Source of the DNA: Methylobacillus flagellatus
Lineage (GTDB): Bacteria > Pseudomonadota > Gammaproteobacteria > Burkholderiales > Methylophilaceae
NCBI RefSeq assembly: GCF_005502435.1
Contig: NZ_SCOU01000003.1
Coordinates: 248,001-312,000 of the forward strand
Direction: 5' to 3'
Length of the DNA stretch: 64,000 bases
In this document: in pieces, positions 32,827 through 42,073 of the stretch
Numbering within the stretch: position 1 is the first letter of the stretch
How the letters are laid out: every line of letters begins with the position of its first letter
Translations under genes and position numbers: made by a program
Notes under the pieces: generated by a model
The model's database searches: none
The model's input: the letters and a program-made list of their open reading frames with translations, nothing else
Told to the model about the DNA's origin: nothing

Positions 32827-33233
32827 ATGCGTTCAGCTGGCCGGTGCGGGTCTATTACGAAGACACCGACGGCGGCGGTGTCGTTTACCATGCCAATTAT
32901 TTGAAATACATGGAGCGTGCGCGCACCGAATGGTTGCGCCGGCTCGGTTTTGAGCAGACCGCGTTACGCACCGAGCAGCAGGTGCTGTTCGTGGTGCGGC
33001 ATCTGGACATGCGTTTTCAGTTGCCAGCTGTGTTCAACGACCTGGTGAACGTGCATACCCGCTTGTTGCAGGTGGGGCGCAGCCTGCTGGTGTTCGAGCA
33101 GCGCATCGCGCGTGACGATGTGCTGTTGACGCTGGCCCGTGTCGAGGTGGTGTGCGTGCATGCGCAGCACTTCAAGCCCGTCAGCATTCCCGCTAATATC
33201 CGACTCATATTGAATCAAATGGAGCTTGCATGA
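32814..33233 (+). CDS. ybgC: Tol-Pal-associated acyl-CoA thioesterase
   Basis: A 139-residue hot-dog-fold thioesterase. The signature [29 protein letters not shown] holds the catalytic Asp. YbgC hydrolyses acyl-CoA or acyl-ACP at the inner membrane and is the usual first gene of tol-pal clusters. Start overlaps ruvB and its end overlaps tolQ (ATGA). Confidence 0.96.
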   Translation: MAAVNAFSWPVRVYYEDTDGGGVVYHANYLKYMERARTEWLRRLGFEQTALRTEQQVLFVVRHLDMRFQLPAVFNDLVNVHTRLLQVGRSLLVFEQRIARDDVLLTLARVEVVCVHAQHFKPVSIPANIRLILNQMELA

Positions 33234-33919
33234 ACTTGACTGACATACAACCTGCCGCCGACATGTCCATCGTGTCGCTGGTCACTGGCGCCAGTGTGCC
33301 GGTGCAACTGGTGATGCTGTTGCTGTTGCTGACCTCGCTGGCTTCCTGGTGGTACATCTTCATCAAGGTGTTCGTGTTGCGCCGGGCTTCTGAAGAAGCC
33401 GAAGATTTTGAAGAGACCTTCTGGCATTCCAGCGATCTGGATCAGCTTTATCAAGGCTTGACTGCAGGGCGTCGCACGCCCAAGGGCATGGCCAGCCTGT
33501 TCGAGGCGGGTTACCGCGAATTCAGTCGCTTGAAGCGCCAGGGCGGTCTGGATGCCACGGTGACCACCGAAAGCGTGCGCCGTGCCATGCGCGCCGCCTA
33601 CAACCGCGAGATGGATCATCTGGATGCCCATCTGCCTTTCCTGGCATCGGTGGGTTCAGTCAGCCCTTATATCGGCTTGCTGGGTACGGTGTGGGGCATC
33701 ATGAATGCGTTCCTTGGTCTCTCCAACGTGGCGCAGGCGACGCTTACGCAAGTGGCGCCCGGCATCGCCGAAGCGCTGATCGCCACGGCGATCGGCCTGT
33801 TCGCTGCCATCCCGGCGGTGATCGCCTATAACCGCTTCGCTTCCTCGGTGGACAGGCTGGCGGTACGTTACGAAAGCTTCACCGAAGAATTCACCAACAT
33901 CCTGCACCGCAAGGCCTGA
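33230..33919 (+). CDS. tolQ: Tol-Pal system proton channel TolQ
   Basis: A 229-residue inner-membrane protein of the ExbB/TolQ/MotA family with three helices: one near residues 18-45 and a pair after residue 130 (VSPYIGLLGTVWGIMNAFLGL and ALIATAIGLFAAIPAVIAYNRFA). With TolR it uses the proton gradient to energise TolA. Start overlaps the ybgC stop codon. Confidence 0.97.
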   Translation: MNLTDIQPAADMSIVSLVTGASVPVQLVMLLLLLTSLASWWYIFIKVFVLRRASEEAEDFEETFWHSSDLDQLYQGLTAGRRTPKGMASLFEAGYREFSRLKRQGGLDATVTTESVRRAMRAAYNREMDHLDAHLPFLASVGSVSPYIGLLGTVWGIMNAFLGLSNVAQATLTQVAPGIAEALIATAIGLFAAIPAVIAYNRFASSVDRLAVRYESFTEEFTNILHRKA

Positions 33920-33921
33920 GC

Positions 33922-34323
33922 ATGCGTAGCCAACGCAAACGCCGCATGATGAACCAGATCAATGTGGTGCCGTATATCGATGTGATGCTGGTACTGCTGG
34001 TCATCTTCATGGTGACTGCACCCTTGACCAACCCCGGTGTGGTGGAGTTGCCACAGGTGGGCCAGGCCCTCAAGCAGCCGAGTGCGCCACCGCTGGTGCT
34101 TAGCGTCAAAGCCAACAAAACGCTGTGGCTGGACGGTAAGGAGATGCCGCGCGACGAGCTGTTGTTCGCCATCCGCACTGCGCTGGAAAAGGATCCGCAG
34201 CGTTCCGTGGTCATCGCTGGTGACAAGAACGTCAAATATGACGATGTGATCGGTGTGATGGACCTGCTCAAGCAAAACAAGGTGGAAAAAGTCGGCTTGC
34301 TGTTGAAGCCGGCAGGTGGCTGA
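33922..34323 (+). CDS. tolR: Tol-Pal system protein TolR
   Basis: A 133-residue ExbD/TolR protein: short cytoplasmic N-terminus RSQRKRRMMNQINVVPYIDVMLVLLVIFMVTAP with the proton-carrying Asp in the helix (IDVML), then a periplasmic domain with IAGDKNVKYDDVIGVMDLLK. It begins two bases after tolQ. Confidence 0.97.
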   Translation: MRSQRKRRMMNQINVVPYIDVMLVLLVIFMVTAPLTNPGVVELPQVGQALKQPSAPPLVLSVKANKTLWLDGKEMPRDELLFAIRTALEKDPQRSVVIAGDKNVKYDDVIGVMDLLKQNKVEKVGLLLKPAGG

Positions 34324-34330
34324 GATCGTG

Positions 34331-35095
34331 ATGATACGTCAACGTGAACAGGCGCTGGCGGCACGCGCCGGTGCCATGGCCATTGGGGTGCATGCACTGT
34401 TGCTGCTGGTGCTGGTGTTCAGTTTCAACTGGAAGAACGTGCAGCCCATGAACGTGGCCCAGGTGGAGCTGTGGGACAGTCTGCCGGAACCGGTTCCTGC
34501 CCCCAAGCCGCTGCCCGAGCCTGCACCTGTGCCGCCTGTGCCGGAAGTGAAGCCTGAGCCGCCACCGCCAGTCCCCGAGCCGGAACCGGAGATCGTGATC
34601 AAGCCTGAGCCACCCAAGCCGGAAGTGAAGCCAAAAGAAAAGCCCAAGCCGGAGAAGCCCAAGCCTGACCCGGCCATCAAGCAGCGGGAAGAGGAAAAGC
34701 GCAAACTGGAAGAGTTGCAGAAGATGTTCGCTGAAGAAGACAGGGCCACTCAGCCCGCGCCCGCCAAGGCGGCCCCGGTAGGGCCCACGTCCGCAGCGAA
34801 TGCGGGTGAAGTGGATAAGTACGTGGCCAGGATACGTGAAAAGATCCGTGGTAATGTGAATAAACAGTTGTGCGGCGAAGGTCAGCCCGAGCTGGAATTC
34901 CAGATCGCCATCCTGCCAACCGGGCAGCTGAGTCGTGACCCGGTGATGCTCAAGGGCAGTGGTAACCCGGCTTGCGATCAGGCGGTGGACCGTGCCATTC
35001 GGGCTTCGGATCCTTTACCCGTGCCGAATGATCCCACCTTGTTCAGCAATTTTCGTAACCTGAAATTGAAATTTAGTCCAAACGGCGGCGGCTAG
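34331..35095 (+). CDS. tolA: Tol-Pal system envelope-spanning protein TolA
   Basis: A 254-residue protein (ATG 34331, MIRQREQALAARAGAMA; a GTG at 34316 overlapping tolR is an alternative). One N-terminal helix, a long Pro/Glu/Lys-rich stretch (PEPAPVPPVPEVKPEPP and onwards), a short charged coiled coil, and a C-terminal TonB-like domain with KYVARIREKIRGNVN...LCGEGQPELEFQIAILPTGQ. The middle is much shorter than the Ala-rich helix of E. coli TolA (421 aa), as is common in Betaproteobacteria. Confidence 0.94.
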   Translation: MIRQREQALAARAGAMAIGVHALLLLVLVFSFNWKNVQPMNVAQVELWDSLPEPVPAPKPLPEPAPVPPVPEVKPEPPPPVPEPEPEIVIKPEPPKPEVKPKEKPKPEKPKPDPAIKQREEEKRKLEELQKMFAEEDRATQPAPAKAAPVGPTSAANAGEVDKYVARIREKIRGNVNKQLCGEGQPELEFQIAILPTGQLSRDPVMLKGSGNPACDQAVDRAIRASDPLPVPNDPTLFSNFRNLKLKFSPNGGG

Positions 35096-35184
35096 TTTGC
35101 TAGAATAGCGTCTGCGACTTGGTATGCAGGCTGGCGCATTTTGCGCTGGGGAACTTTCAATTCTTGAACTGCCCTAAAAATACT

Positions 35185-36471
35185 ATGATCAAATCATTTT
35201 CCATGTTTCGCCTCTTCTCTTTCTTCTTCCTGTTATGTCTGTCGGTGGGTGCGCGGGCCGAGCTGACCATCGATATCGTCGGTGGCGCTGCCCAGCAGAT
35301 CCCGATTGCGGTCGTCCCGTTCGCCCAGTCACCCAACCCGGGTGACAATATGGCAGCCATCATCGGTGCCGACTTGCGGCGTAGCGGTTTGTTCCGTGTG
35401 CTGGAGACACGTGGCGTGGCCAATCAGCCCAGCGATGCCGCGGGCGTACGTTATGCTGAATGGTCAGCATTGCAGGCGCAGGCCCTGACCGTGGGCAATA
35501 TACAGACACTGCCGGGCAATCGCCTCAAGGTGTCGTTCTATCTGATGGATGTGCTCAAGCAGAACCAGTTGGTGGCGATGGAGTTCGAGTTCACCCCTGC
35601 GCAATACCGTATCACTGCCCACCGCATCGCGGACATCATCTACGAAAAGCTGACCGGTGAAAAAGGCGTGTTTGCTACCAAGATCAGTTACGTCACCCGC
35701 ACGGCCAGCAACTACACCCTGCAAGTGGCGGATGCCGATGGTTTCAATCCGCAAACCATGCTGACCTCGAAAGAGCCGATCATCTCGCCGGCCTGGTCGC
35801 CAGACGGTAGCAAGCTGGCCTACGTTTCTTTCGAAAAGAAAAAGCCCGTCATCTACGTGCAGTCGCTGTCTTCTGGTCAGCGCTATGTGCTTGCCAACTT
35901 CAAGGGTAACAACAGTGCACCATCCTGGTCCCCGGATGGCAAGCGTCTGGCTATCGTGCTCAGTCACAGTGCCAATTCGCAGATCTACACCATCAATGCA
36001 GATGGCACCGGCCTGCAGCCCATCACGCGTAGCAGCACCATCGACACCGAGCCGGTATGGGCGCCGGACGGTCAGACCATTTACTTCACTTCCGATCGTG
36101 GTGGCAGCCCGCAGATCTATCGCGTGCCTGCACAAGGTGGTAATCCACAACGCGTTACGTTCAGTGGCGGTTATAATGTTTCGCCCAGAGTGTCGCCAGA
36201 TGGCAAACTACTTGCTTATATCGGTCTGATCGAGGGGCGCTTCCGGGTCGCCGTTCAGGAGCTGACCAGCGGTCAGGTTCGAGTGCTGAGCGACACTGCG
36301 AAAGATGAATCGCCGAGTTTTGCACCCAACAGCCGCATCATCTTGTATGCGACCAGTGTGGGTGGTCGGGGCACATTGGCAGCAGTTTCTGCTGACGGTA
36401 GCGTCAAGCAGCGCCTGAGTGAATCGGGCAGTAATGTGCGTGAACCCGCATGGGGTCCTGCCAGTAAGTGA
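35185..36471 (+). CDS. tolB: Tol-Pal system beta-propeller TolB
   Basis: A 428-residue periplasmic protein. ATG 35185 gives MIKSFSMFRLFSFFFLLCLS..GARA, a signal peptide; 35203 is an alternative start. The mature N-terminal domain begins ELTIDIVGGAAQQIPIAVVPF, and the six-bladed propeller shows repeated P.WSPDG.KLAY motifs. TolB binds Pal. TAGAAT at 35102-35107 could be an internal -10. It is 89 bases after tolA. Confidence 0.97.
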   Translation: MIKSFSMFRLFSFFFLLCLSVGARAELTIDIVGGAAQQIPIAVVPFAQSPNPGDNMAAIIGADLRRSGLFRVLETRGVANQPSDAAGVRYAEWSALQAQALTVGNIQTLPGNRLKVSFYLMDVLKQNQLVAMEFEFTPAQYRITAHRIADIIYEKLTGEKGVFATKISYVTRTASNYTLQVADADGFNPQTMLTSKEPIISPAWSPDGSKLAYVSFEKKKPVIYVQSLSSGQRYVLANFKGNNSAPSWSPDGKRLAIVLSHSANSQIYTINADGTGLQPITRSSTIDTEPVWAPDGQTIYFTSDRGGSPQIYRVPAQGGNPQRVTFSGGYNVSPRVSPDGKLLAYIGLIEGRFRVAVQELTSGQVRVLSDTAKDESPSFAPNSRIILYATSVGGRGTLAAVSADGSVKQRLSESGSNVREPAWGPASK

Positions 36472-36480
36472 TTTTAATGA

Positions 36481-36503
36481 GGCTGTATCAAGCTGATACG
36501 GCC
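36481..36503 (+). terminator. Hairpin between tolB and pal
   Basis: GGCTGTATCA and TGATACGGCC pair (one mismatch) around AGC and are followed by GCTATTTTT. A partial terminator or mRNA-stabilising stem between tolB and the highly expressed pal gene. Confidence 0.65.
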
Positions 36504-36541
36504 GCTATTTTTATGTTTGAATCAAATCAAGGAGCGTAATA

Positions 36542-37093
36542 ATGAATAAACAATTGATGGCAAGCCTGTTGGTCGTTCTGTTGCTGGGCGCATGTTCTAA
36601 CAAGGCAGCCAAGGATGCATCTGCCCCTGTCGCTGACAAGAGCCCAGCCATGGCGGATACCGGCGCGCCCGCTGCAGGCGGTGATACCGTTGCCTCCGTG
36701 GTGGCAGATGATGAATCCGGCAAGAGCGCGCTGCTGAACGACCCAAGCAGCATCCTCTACAAGCGCAGCATCTATTTCGATTACGACAGCGAAACCATCA
36801 ATGCTGAGTACCGTCCTCTGATCGAAGCGCATGCCAAGTACCTGCTGGCACATCCTAACGCACGCATGGTGCTGCAAGGCAATACCGATGAGCGCGGTGC
36901 ACGCGAGTACAACCTGTCCTTGGGTCAACGTCGTGCCGTCGCAGTCAAGCGCGTCATGAACGTGCTGGGTGTACAAGACACTCAGATCGAGACAGTCAGC
37001 TTCGGTGAAGAAAAAGCCAAGCTGGGTTGCGCAGCAGAATCTTGCTACAAAGATGACCGCCGCGTTGATATCGCTTACCAAGTAGAGAAGTAA
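36542..37093 (+). CDS. pal: Peptidoglycan-associated lipoprotein Pal
   Basis: A 183-residue outer-membrane lipoprotein: signal MNKQLMASLLVVLLLGAC with the lipidated Cys at the lipobox, an Ala/Pro-rich linker, then an OmpA-like domain with IYFDYDSETINAEYRPLIEAHAKYL and LQGNTDERGAREYNLSLGQRRAVAVKR that binds diaminopimelate of peptidoglycan. Ends the Tol-Pal trans-envelope chain. Confidence 0.97.
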   Translation: MNKQLMASLLVVLLLGACSNKAAKDASAPVADKSPAMADTGAPAAGGDTVASVVADDESGKSALLNDPSSILYKRSIYFDYDSETINAEYRPLIEAHAKYLLAHPNARMVLQGNTDERGAREYNLSLGQRRAVAVKRVMNVLGVQDTQIETVSFGEEKAKLGCAAESCYKDDRRVDIAYQVEK

Positions 37094-37095
37094 GC

Positions 37096-37980
37096 ATGCG
37101 GTTCCTGGTTCCGGGCTTACAGGCTCTTGTCCTCATTGGCGGCCTTGTTGCGGGCAGTGCACACGCGGGATTGTTCTCCGATGATGAAGCACGCGACAAG
37201 GTCAACAAGCTGCAACAGAGTGTGGAAGCCCAGAACCAGGCCAATCAGGCAACATTAAGCAAGCTGGACAAGCGACTCAGCGATATCGAAGCGCTGGTCA
37301 AAGGGCAGGGCATGCTGGAACTGCTCAGCCAGTTGGAGCAACTCAAGCAGGAGCTCAGCAAGGTCAAGGGTGATCTGGAAGTCGCATCCCATGATGTCGA
37401 TCTGACCCAGCAACGTCAGCGTGACCTGTATGCCGATACCGATGCGCGTTTGCGCAAGCTGGAAGAATCCGGCCAGGCGGCTCAATCCGCTGGAGGTTTT
37501 GCGGCCGTGCCAGTGAATGGTCAGCCTGCTGATGCCGCTGCAACGCCAGCACCACCCACCACGAATACTTCTCCCGTTTCCGCAGAGCGTGCGGATGAAC
37601 TGAAAGCCTACGAAGCGGCACAAAGCCTGGCCAATGCCGGGCGTCATCGTGAAGCGTTCGATGCCTACGACAAATTCCTGCAGACCTATCCATCCAGCCC
37701 ATATCGTGCTGATGCCTATTACGGGCTTGGCTTCTCGCAGTTCTCCTTGAAGAATTACAAAGCGGCCATTTCTACGCAGCAAAAGCTGCTTGCCCAGTAT
37801 CCGGATAGTGCCAAGCTGCCCGATGCCTTGTTCAATATCGCCAATAGCCAGATTCAGCTCGCCGACATCGGGGCTGCCAAGGTCACTTTGCGTGAACTGC
37901 TGGCACGCTACCCCAACAGTGAAGTCGCGCCAGCTGCCAAGCGCCGTTTGACTGCGCTGGACGCCATCAAAACCCGCTAG
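37096..37980 (+). CDS. cpoB: Cell division coordinator CpoB (YbgF)
   Basis: A 294-residue periplasmic protein: signal peptide (VPGLQALVLIGGLVAGSAHA), an N-terminal coiled coil (about residues 30-120, with heptads such as LQQSVEAQNQANQATLSKLDKRL), a Pro/Ala linker, and C-terminal TPR repeats (YEAAQSLANAGRHREAFDAYDKFLQTYPSSPYRADAYYGLG). CpoB links Tol-Pal with PBP1B at division. It begins two bases after pal. Confidence 0.96.
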   Translation: MRFLVPGLQALVLIGGLVAGSAHAGLFSDDEARDKVNKLQQSVEAQNQANQATLSKLDKRLSDIEALVKGQGMLELLSQLEQLKQELSKVKGDLEVASHDVDLTQQRQRDLYADTDARLRKLEESGQAAQSAGGFAAVPVNGQPADAAATPAPPTTNTSPVSAERADELKAYEAAQSLANAGRHREAFDAYDKFLQTYPSSPYRADAYYGLGFSQFSLKNYKAAISTQQKLLAQYPDSAKLPDALFNIANSQIQLADIGAAKVTLRELLARYPNSEVAPAAKRRLTALDAIKTR

Positions 37981-38018
37981 CGGATCTACCGCTGTGCGTA
38001 GGCGCGGCGCTCCTGTTC

Positions 38019-38657
38019 ATGAAACTGCGCATCCACGAAATCTTCCATTCTCTGCAAGGCGAATCGACCCGCGTCGGCTTGCCCACCGTGTTCGTGCGCC
38101 TGACCGGTTGCCCGATGCGCTGCGTCTACTGCGACACGGCGTACGCCTTCAATGGCGGCAGCACCATGCCGCTGGAGCAGATCATGGCCGAGGTGGCCAG
38201 ACATGGCACACGTTTTGTCACGGTGACCGGCGGCGAGCCGCTGGCACAGAAGCCTTGTCTGACCCTGCTCACGCAGCTGTGCGATGCCGGCTACTCGGTC
38301 TCGCTTGAAACCGGTGGTGCAGTGTCCACTCAGGATGTAGACCCGCGTGTTTCGGTGATTCTCGATGTTAAAACCCCGGGCTCGGGCGAGCTGGACAACA
38401 ATGTCTGGGATAACCTCACGCGCCTGAAGCCGCAGGATGAAGTCAAGTTCGTGCTGTGTGACCGCAATGACTATGAGTGGGCCAGGCAGTTGGTGACCGA
38501 GCGGGCGCTGGATAAGACCTGTACCGTGCTGTTCTCGCCTGTCTATGGCCAAGTGAACCCGACCCAGCTCGCGGAATGGGTATTGGCTGACCACCTGCCA
38601 GTACGCATGCAGCTGCAGCTGCACAAGATCCTGTGGGGGGAGACGCCAGGAAAATGA
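38019..38657 (+). CDS. queE: 7-carboxy-7-deazaguanine synthase
   Basis: A 212-residue radical-SAM enzyme of queuosine synthesis. The cluster motif [10 protein letters not shown] gives Cys31, Cys35 and Cys38; [20 protein letters not shown] precedes it and [13 protein letters not shown] binds SAM. It makes 7-carboxy-7-deazaguanine for QueC, encoded immediately downstream with a four-base overlap. The placement after cpoB is common in Proteobacteria. Confidence 0.96.
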   Translation: MKLRIHEIFHSLQGESTRVGLPTVFVRLTGCPMRCVYCDTAYAFNGGSTMPLEQIMAEVARHGTRFVTVTGGEPLAQKPCLTLLTQLCDAGYSVSLETGGAVSTQDVDPRVSVILDVKTPGSGELDNNVWDNLTRLKPQDEVKFVLCDRNDYEWARQLVTERALDKTCTVLFSPVYGQVNPTQLAEWVLADHLPVRMQLQLHKILWGETPGK

Positions 38658-39328
38658 AGCCCGCTGTCGTATTGCTGTCTGGCGGTCTGGATTCCGCCAC
38701 CGTGCTGGCTATCGCGCGCAGTCAGGGTTTTGACTGTTATTGCCTGAGTCTGGATTACCATCAACGTCACATCGCCGAGTTGCAGGCAGCCCAGCGTGTG
38801 GCAGCGGCACTCGGTGCAGCGGCGCATCGTACCGCCAGGCTGGATCTGTCCATGTTCGGCGGCTCCGCCCTCACGGATGACCTCATCGATGTGCCGGAAT
38901 CGCCATCCGAGGGTATCCCGGTCACCTATGTGCCAGCACGCAACACCATTATGTTGTCGCTGGCCTTGGCCTGGGCCGAGGTGTTGCAGGCGCAGGACAT
39001 CTTCATCGGTGTGAACGCGCTGGATTATTCCGGCTATCCGGATTGTCGTGGTGAATATGTCGCGGCGTTCCAGCGCATGGCTAATCTGGCCACCAAAGCT
39101 GCGGTGGAAGGGCACACCATCACCGTGCATGCGCCGCTGATCGACCTGAGCAAGGCGCAGATCATTCAGCGTGGCGTTGCCCTGGGTGTTGACTACGGCA
39201 TGACGGTGTCCTGCTATCAGGCCGACGCGAATGGCCGCGCTTGTGGACGTTGTGATTCGTGCCGCTTCCGCAGTGAAGGCTTTGCCCAGGCAGGGCTTGC
39301 AGACCCTACGCATTACCAGCCCGCTTGA
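38654..39328 (+). CDS. queC: 7-cyano-7-deazaguanine synthase
   Basis: A 224-residue ATP-dependent enzyme that makes preQ0. PP-loop [15 protein letters not shown], then [17 protein letters not shown] and [16 protein letters not shown], with the zinc motif C-x-x-C in [24 protein letters not shown] 38654 overlaps the queE stop; the longer frame runs inside queE. Confidence 0.97.
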   Translation: MKPAVVLLSGGLDSATVLAIARSQGFDCYCLSLDYHQRHIAELQAAQRVAAALGAAAHRTARLDLSMFGGSALTDDLIDVPESPSEGIPVTYVPARNTIMLSLALAWAEVLQAQDIFIGVNALDYSGYPDCRGEYVAAFQRMANLATKAAVEGHTITVHAPLIDLSKAQIIQRGVALGVDYGMTVSCYQADANGRACGRCDSCRFRSEGFAQAGLADPTHYQPA

Positions 39329-39344
39329 TGCGGCAATATATGCC

Positions 39345-39374
39345 TTGCCAAAGCATTAAAAAATAACGTAAAAT
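39345..39374 (+). promoter_or_regulatory. Promoter of the rpsP operon
   Basis: TTGCCA (39345-39350) and TAAAAT (39369-39374) separated by 18 bases, 38 bases ahead of the rpsP ATG. Confidence 0.65.
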
Positions 39375-39411
39375 CCGCCCCTTTCCGCAGATCTTCAAGA
39401 GAAACGTATAT

Positions 39412-39660
39412 ATGGTTATCATTCGACTGGCCCGTGGTGGCTCGAAGAAGGCCCCTTTCTACAGTGTTGTAGTGGCTGACTCCCGCAATCGCCGTGATGG
39501 TCGTTTCATCGAGCGCGTAGGTTTCTACAACCCGCTGGCCAAGGAAGGCCAAGAAGGCCTGCGCCTGGACAGCGTGCGTATCAGCCATTGGAAAAGCAAT
39601 GGTGCCCAGCTGTCTGACTCGGTTGCACGCCTGGTCAAGCAAGCTGCTAAAGCGGCTTAA
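39412..39660 (+). CDS. rpsP: 30S ribosomal protein S16
   Basis: An 82-residue ribosomal protein: [20 protein letters not shown], then [21 protein letters not shown], the S16 signature. It leads the rpsP-rimM-trmD-rplS operon, conserved across Proteobacteria. Confidence 0.98.
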   Translation: MVIIRLARGGSKKAPFYSVVVADSRNRRDGRFIERVGFYNPLAKEGQEGLRLDSVRISHWKSNGAQLSDSVARLVKQAAKAA

Positions 39661-39682
39661 GTAAGTCCGCCCGTTTTCAGTG

Positions 39683-40237
39683 ATGGAGACGGCTGCAAGC
39701 CAGATGGTAGTTATGGGGCGCATCGTCGCCCCATATGGCATTTTTGGCTGGCTGAAAATCCAGCCCGACACCGAAACGCTCGATAGTCTGCTTGATTATC
39801 CGGATTGGTGGCTGGGCAAGAACGGACAATGGCAGAAATATGCCGTTGAAACCGCCAAGGTGCATGGCAATACGCTGGTGGTCAAGCTGGAGGGTGTGGA
39901 TGACCGCGATGCGGCATTCGCCATGAAATCCAAGCAGGTGGCGGTGCCACGCGAGCAGCTGCCAGCGCCGGACGAGAACGAATACTACTGGTCTGACCTG
40001 ATCGGGCTGGATGTGGTCAACCTGCAGCAGGTGCCCTTGGGTCAGATCATCGATGTGTTCGAAACCGGTGCCAACGATGTGCTGGTGGTTAAGGAAGTGG
40101 CGGTCAAGCAGGTGGCGCAGCCGGACGACAAGCAAGCAGAAGCGCGTGAGCGCTTGATCCCGTTCATCGCTCAGGTGGTGCTGCAGGTGGATATCGCGGC
40201 CAAGACCATGCAGGTGGATTGGGACGAGACGTTTTGA
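39683..40237 (+). CDS. rimM: Ribosome maturation factor RimM
   Basis: A 184-residue 16S rRNA processing factor with an N-terminal RimM barrel ([23 protein letters not shown]) and a C-terminal PRC-barrel ([23 protein letters not shown]). The start is uncertain: ATG 39683 is used, ATGs at 39704 and 39713 are also possible. Its stop overlaps the trmD start. Confidence 0.94.
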   Translation: METAASQMVVMGRIVAPYGIFGWLKIQPDTETLDSLLDYPDWWLGKNGQWQKYAVETAKVHGNTLVVKLEGVDDRDAAFAMKSKQVAVPREQLPAPDENEYYWSDLIGLDVVNLQQVPLGQIIDVFETGANDVLVVKEVAVKQVAQPDDKQAEARERLIPFIAQVVLQVDIAAKTMQVDWDETF

Positions 40238-41013
40238 CCGCTGCCTTGCAGTTCGATGTCATCAGCTTGTTTCCGCAGATGTTCGACGCGCTGAGTCAGT
40301 CTGGTATCACGGCGCGGGCGCTGGAAAAAAAGCTGTATGGATTGTCGCTGTGGAATCCGCGCGACTTCACCAGTGATAATTACAAAACGGTCGATGACAG
40401 GCCGTACGGTGGCGGCCCTGGCATGGTGATGCTGGCCGAGCCACTGGAAAAAGCCATTGCGGCCGCCAAGGCGCGTCAGCAGCAGGCCGGTGTGGCAAAG
40501 AGTCTGGTGATCCACCTGTCACCGCAAGGCCAGCCACTCAGTCATGCGCTGGTGATGCAACTGGCCCAAGCCTCAGGAGTGATCCTGCTGGCCAGCCGTT
40601 ATGAAGGGGTGGACGAGCGTTTGCTCGCCAACCAGGTGGAGATGGAAATCTCCATCGGCGATTATGTGTTATCCGGCGGTGAGTTACCCGCCATGGTGTT
40701 GATGGATGCGATAGTGCGACAGCTGCCGGGTGCGCTCGGTGATGCCGATTCTGCCAGCGAGGATTCGTTCGTGGATGGCTTGCTGGACTGCCCGCATTAC
40801 ACCAGGCCAGAAGAATACCAGGGCGTGAAAGTACCTGCCGTGTTGTTGTCCGGCAATCACGCCAAGATCAAGCAATGGCGCCTTAAAATGTCATTGCAGC
40901 GAACCCGGGACAGGCGCCCGGATTTATTGGCCGCAAGGTCGTTGACGAAAGAAGAGTCTCGGCTGCTAGCTGAGCTTGACCATGAGCAGGTGGATGGCAA
41001 GCGCAAGCTGTAG
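40234..41013 (+). CDS. trmD: tRNA (guanine37-N1)-methyltransferase
   Basis: A 259-residue knotted methyltransferase that makes m1G37, preventing frameshifting. [55 protein letters not shown] and [17 protein letters not shown] are the SPOUT/TrmD signatures. No ATG lies near the expected start; TTG at 40234 overlaps the rimM stop as TTGA, TTG at 40246 would give the shorter family-like LQFDV start, and TTG 40219 is the farthest. A non-ATG start coupled to rimM is the best reading. Confidence 0.94.
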   Translation: MTAALQFDVISLFPQMFDALSQSGITARALEKKLYGLSLWNPRDFTSDNYKTVDDRPYGGGPGMVMLAEPLEKAIAAAKARQQQAGVAKSLVIHLSPQGQPLSHALVMQLAQASGVILLASRYEGVDERLLANQVEMEISIGDYVLSGGELPAMVLMDAIVRQLPGALGDADSASEDSFVDGLLDCPHYTRPEEYQGVKVPAVLLSGNHAKIKQWRLKMSLQRTRDRRPDLLAARSLTKEESRLLAELDHEQVDGKRKL

Positions 41014-41049
41014 CAGGAACAGGAATCTTCACAATTAAAAGGAACTGAA

Positions 41050-41460
41050 ATGGCAGACATCATCAAGATGCTGGAGCAGGAAGAAATCGCCCGCCTCGGC
41101 AAAAGCATTCCCGACTTCGCCCCAGGTGACACCATCGTGGTCGGTGTGAACGTGGTTGAAGGTACCCGCAAGCGCGTACAGGCTTACGAAGGCGTTGTGA
41201 TCGCCAAGCGTAACCGTGGTTTGAACTCCTCGTTCATCGTGCGCAAGATCTCGTCCGGTGAAGGCGTGGAGCGTACGTTCCAGACCTACTCCCCACTGAT
41301 CGCTTCCATCGAAGTGAAGCGCCGCGGTGACGTACGTCGCAGCAAGCTGTACTACCTGCGTGAGCGTTCCGGCAAGTCCGCACGTATCAAGGAAAAGCTG
41401 CAGATCCGCGACAAGGAAGTGGCAGCACCAAGCACTACAGATAAGAGCGCTGCAGAATAA
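41050..41460 (+). CDS. rplS: 50S ribosomal protein L19
   Basis: A 136-residue L19: [31 protein letters not shown], then [40 protein letters not shown]. The C-terminal extension after [10 protein letters not shown] is slightly longer than E. coli L19 (115 aa), as in many Betaproteobacteria. Last gene of the rpsP operon, followed by a strong terminator. Confidence 0.98.
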   Translation: MADIIKMLEQEEIARLGKSIPDFAPGDTIVVGVNVVEGTRKRVQAYEGVVIAKRNRGLNSSFIVRKISSGEGVERTFQTYSPLIASIEVKRRGDVRRSKLYYLRERSGKSARIKEKLQIRDKEVAAPSTTDKSAAE

Positions 41461-41492
41461 GCGCGCTGCAGCACACGCTGCTTGTTGCATTG

Positions 41493-41517
41493 AAAAGCCC
41501 CGCATTGCGGGGCTTTT
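41493..41517 (+). terminator. Intrinsic terminator of the rpsP operon
   Basis: Stem AAAAGCCCCGC and GCGGGGCTTTT with a three-base loop and a T run, 33 bases after rplS. Confidence 0.93.
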
Positions 41518-41551
41518 TTATTTGTGCTGTACTTTTGCGCTACCATGACGC

Positions 41552-42034
41552 ATGAGCTTTGTTTTTGACGCTACCCTGCCAGCGCCGTTCGGCGCCATCG
41601 GCATACGTACTCAGGATGATTACCTGCTGGGCCTGAGCTTGCTGCCCGAAGTGCCTGCGTCAACAGAGGCGCAGGTCGCTGCGTCGCCCTTCGTGCGCAG
41701 TGTCATCCATCAGCTGCAGGCCTATCTGAACGACCCGCATGCCGGGCTGGATATGCCCATCGCCATCACCGGAACACCATTCCAGCGCCGGGTCTGGCGT
41801 GCCATTGCCAGCATCCCCAGCGGCGAAACACGCAGCTATGGCGAGTTGGCCGAGATGCTGGGCTCGGGCCCGCGCGCGGTGGCCAATGCCTGTGGTGCCA
41901 ATCAGGTGCCCTTGGTGATCCCCTGTCACCGCATCGTGGCGCGTCATGGTCTGGGTGGTTTCATGCAGGGAGATCCACGCGGTCTGCTTATCAAGCAATG
42001 GTTGCTGCAGCACGAACAGCTGGCAGCAGCCTAG
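41552..42034 (+). CDS. ogt: Methylated-DNA-protein cysteine methyltransferase
   Basis: A 160-residue repair protein that takes alkyl groups from O6-alkylguanine in a suicide reaction. The active-site motif VIPCHRIVA puts the acceptor at Cys125; upstream are FQRRVWRAIASIPSGETRSYGELA and the helix-turn-helix GPRAVANACGANQVPLV. There is no Ada regulatory domain, so this is the Ogt type. Confidence 0.95.
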   Translation: MSFVFDATLPAPFGAIGIRTQDDYLLGLSLLPEVPASTEAQVAASPFVRSVIHQLQAYLNDPHAGLDMPIAITGTPFQRRVWRAIASIPSGETRSYGELAEMLGSGPRAVANACGANQVPLVIPCHRIVARHGLGGFMQGDPRGLLIKQWLLQHEQLAAA

Positions 42035-42073
42035 GCCGCGCTGTCATGTACCTGTTCCGGTTTGAGCGACATC

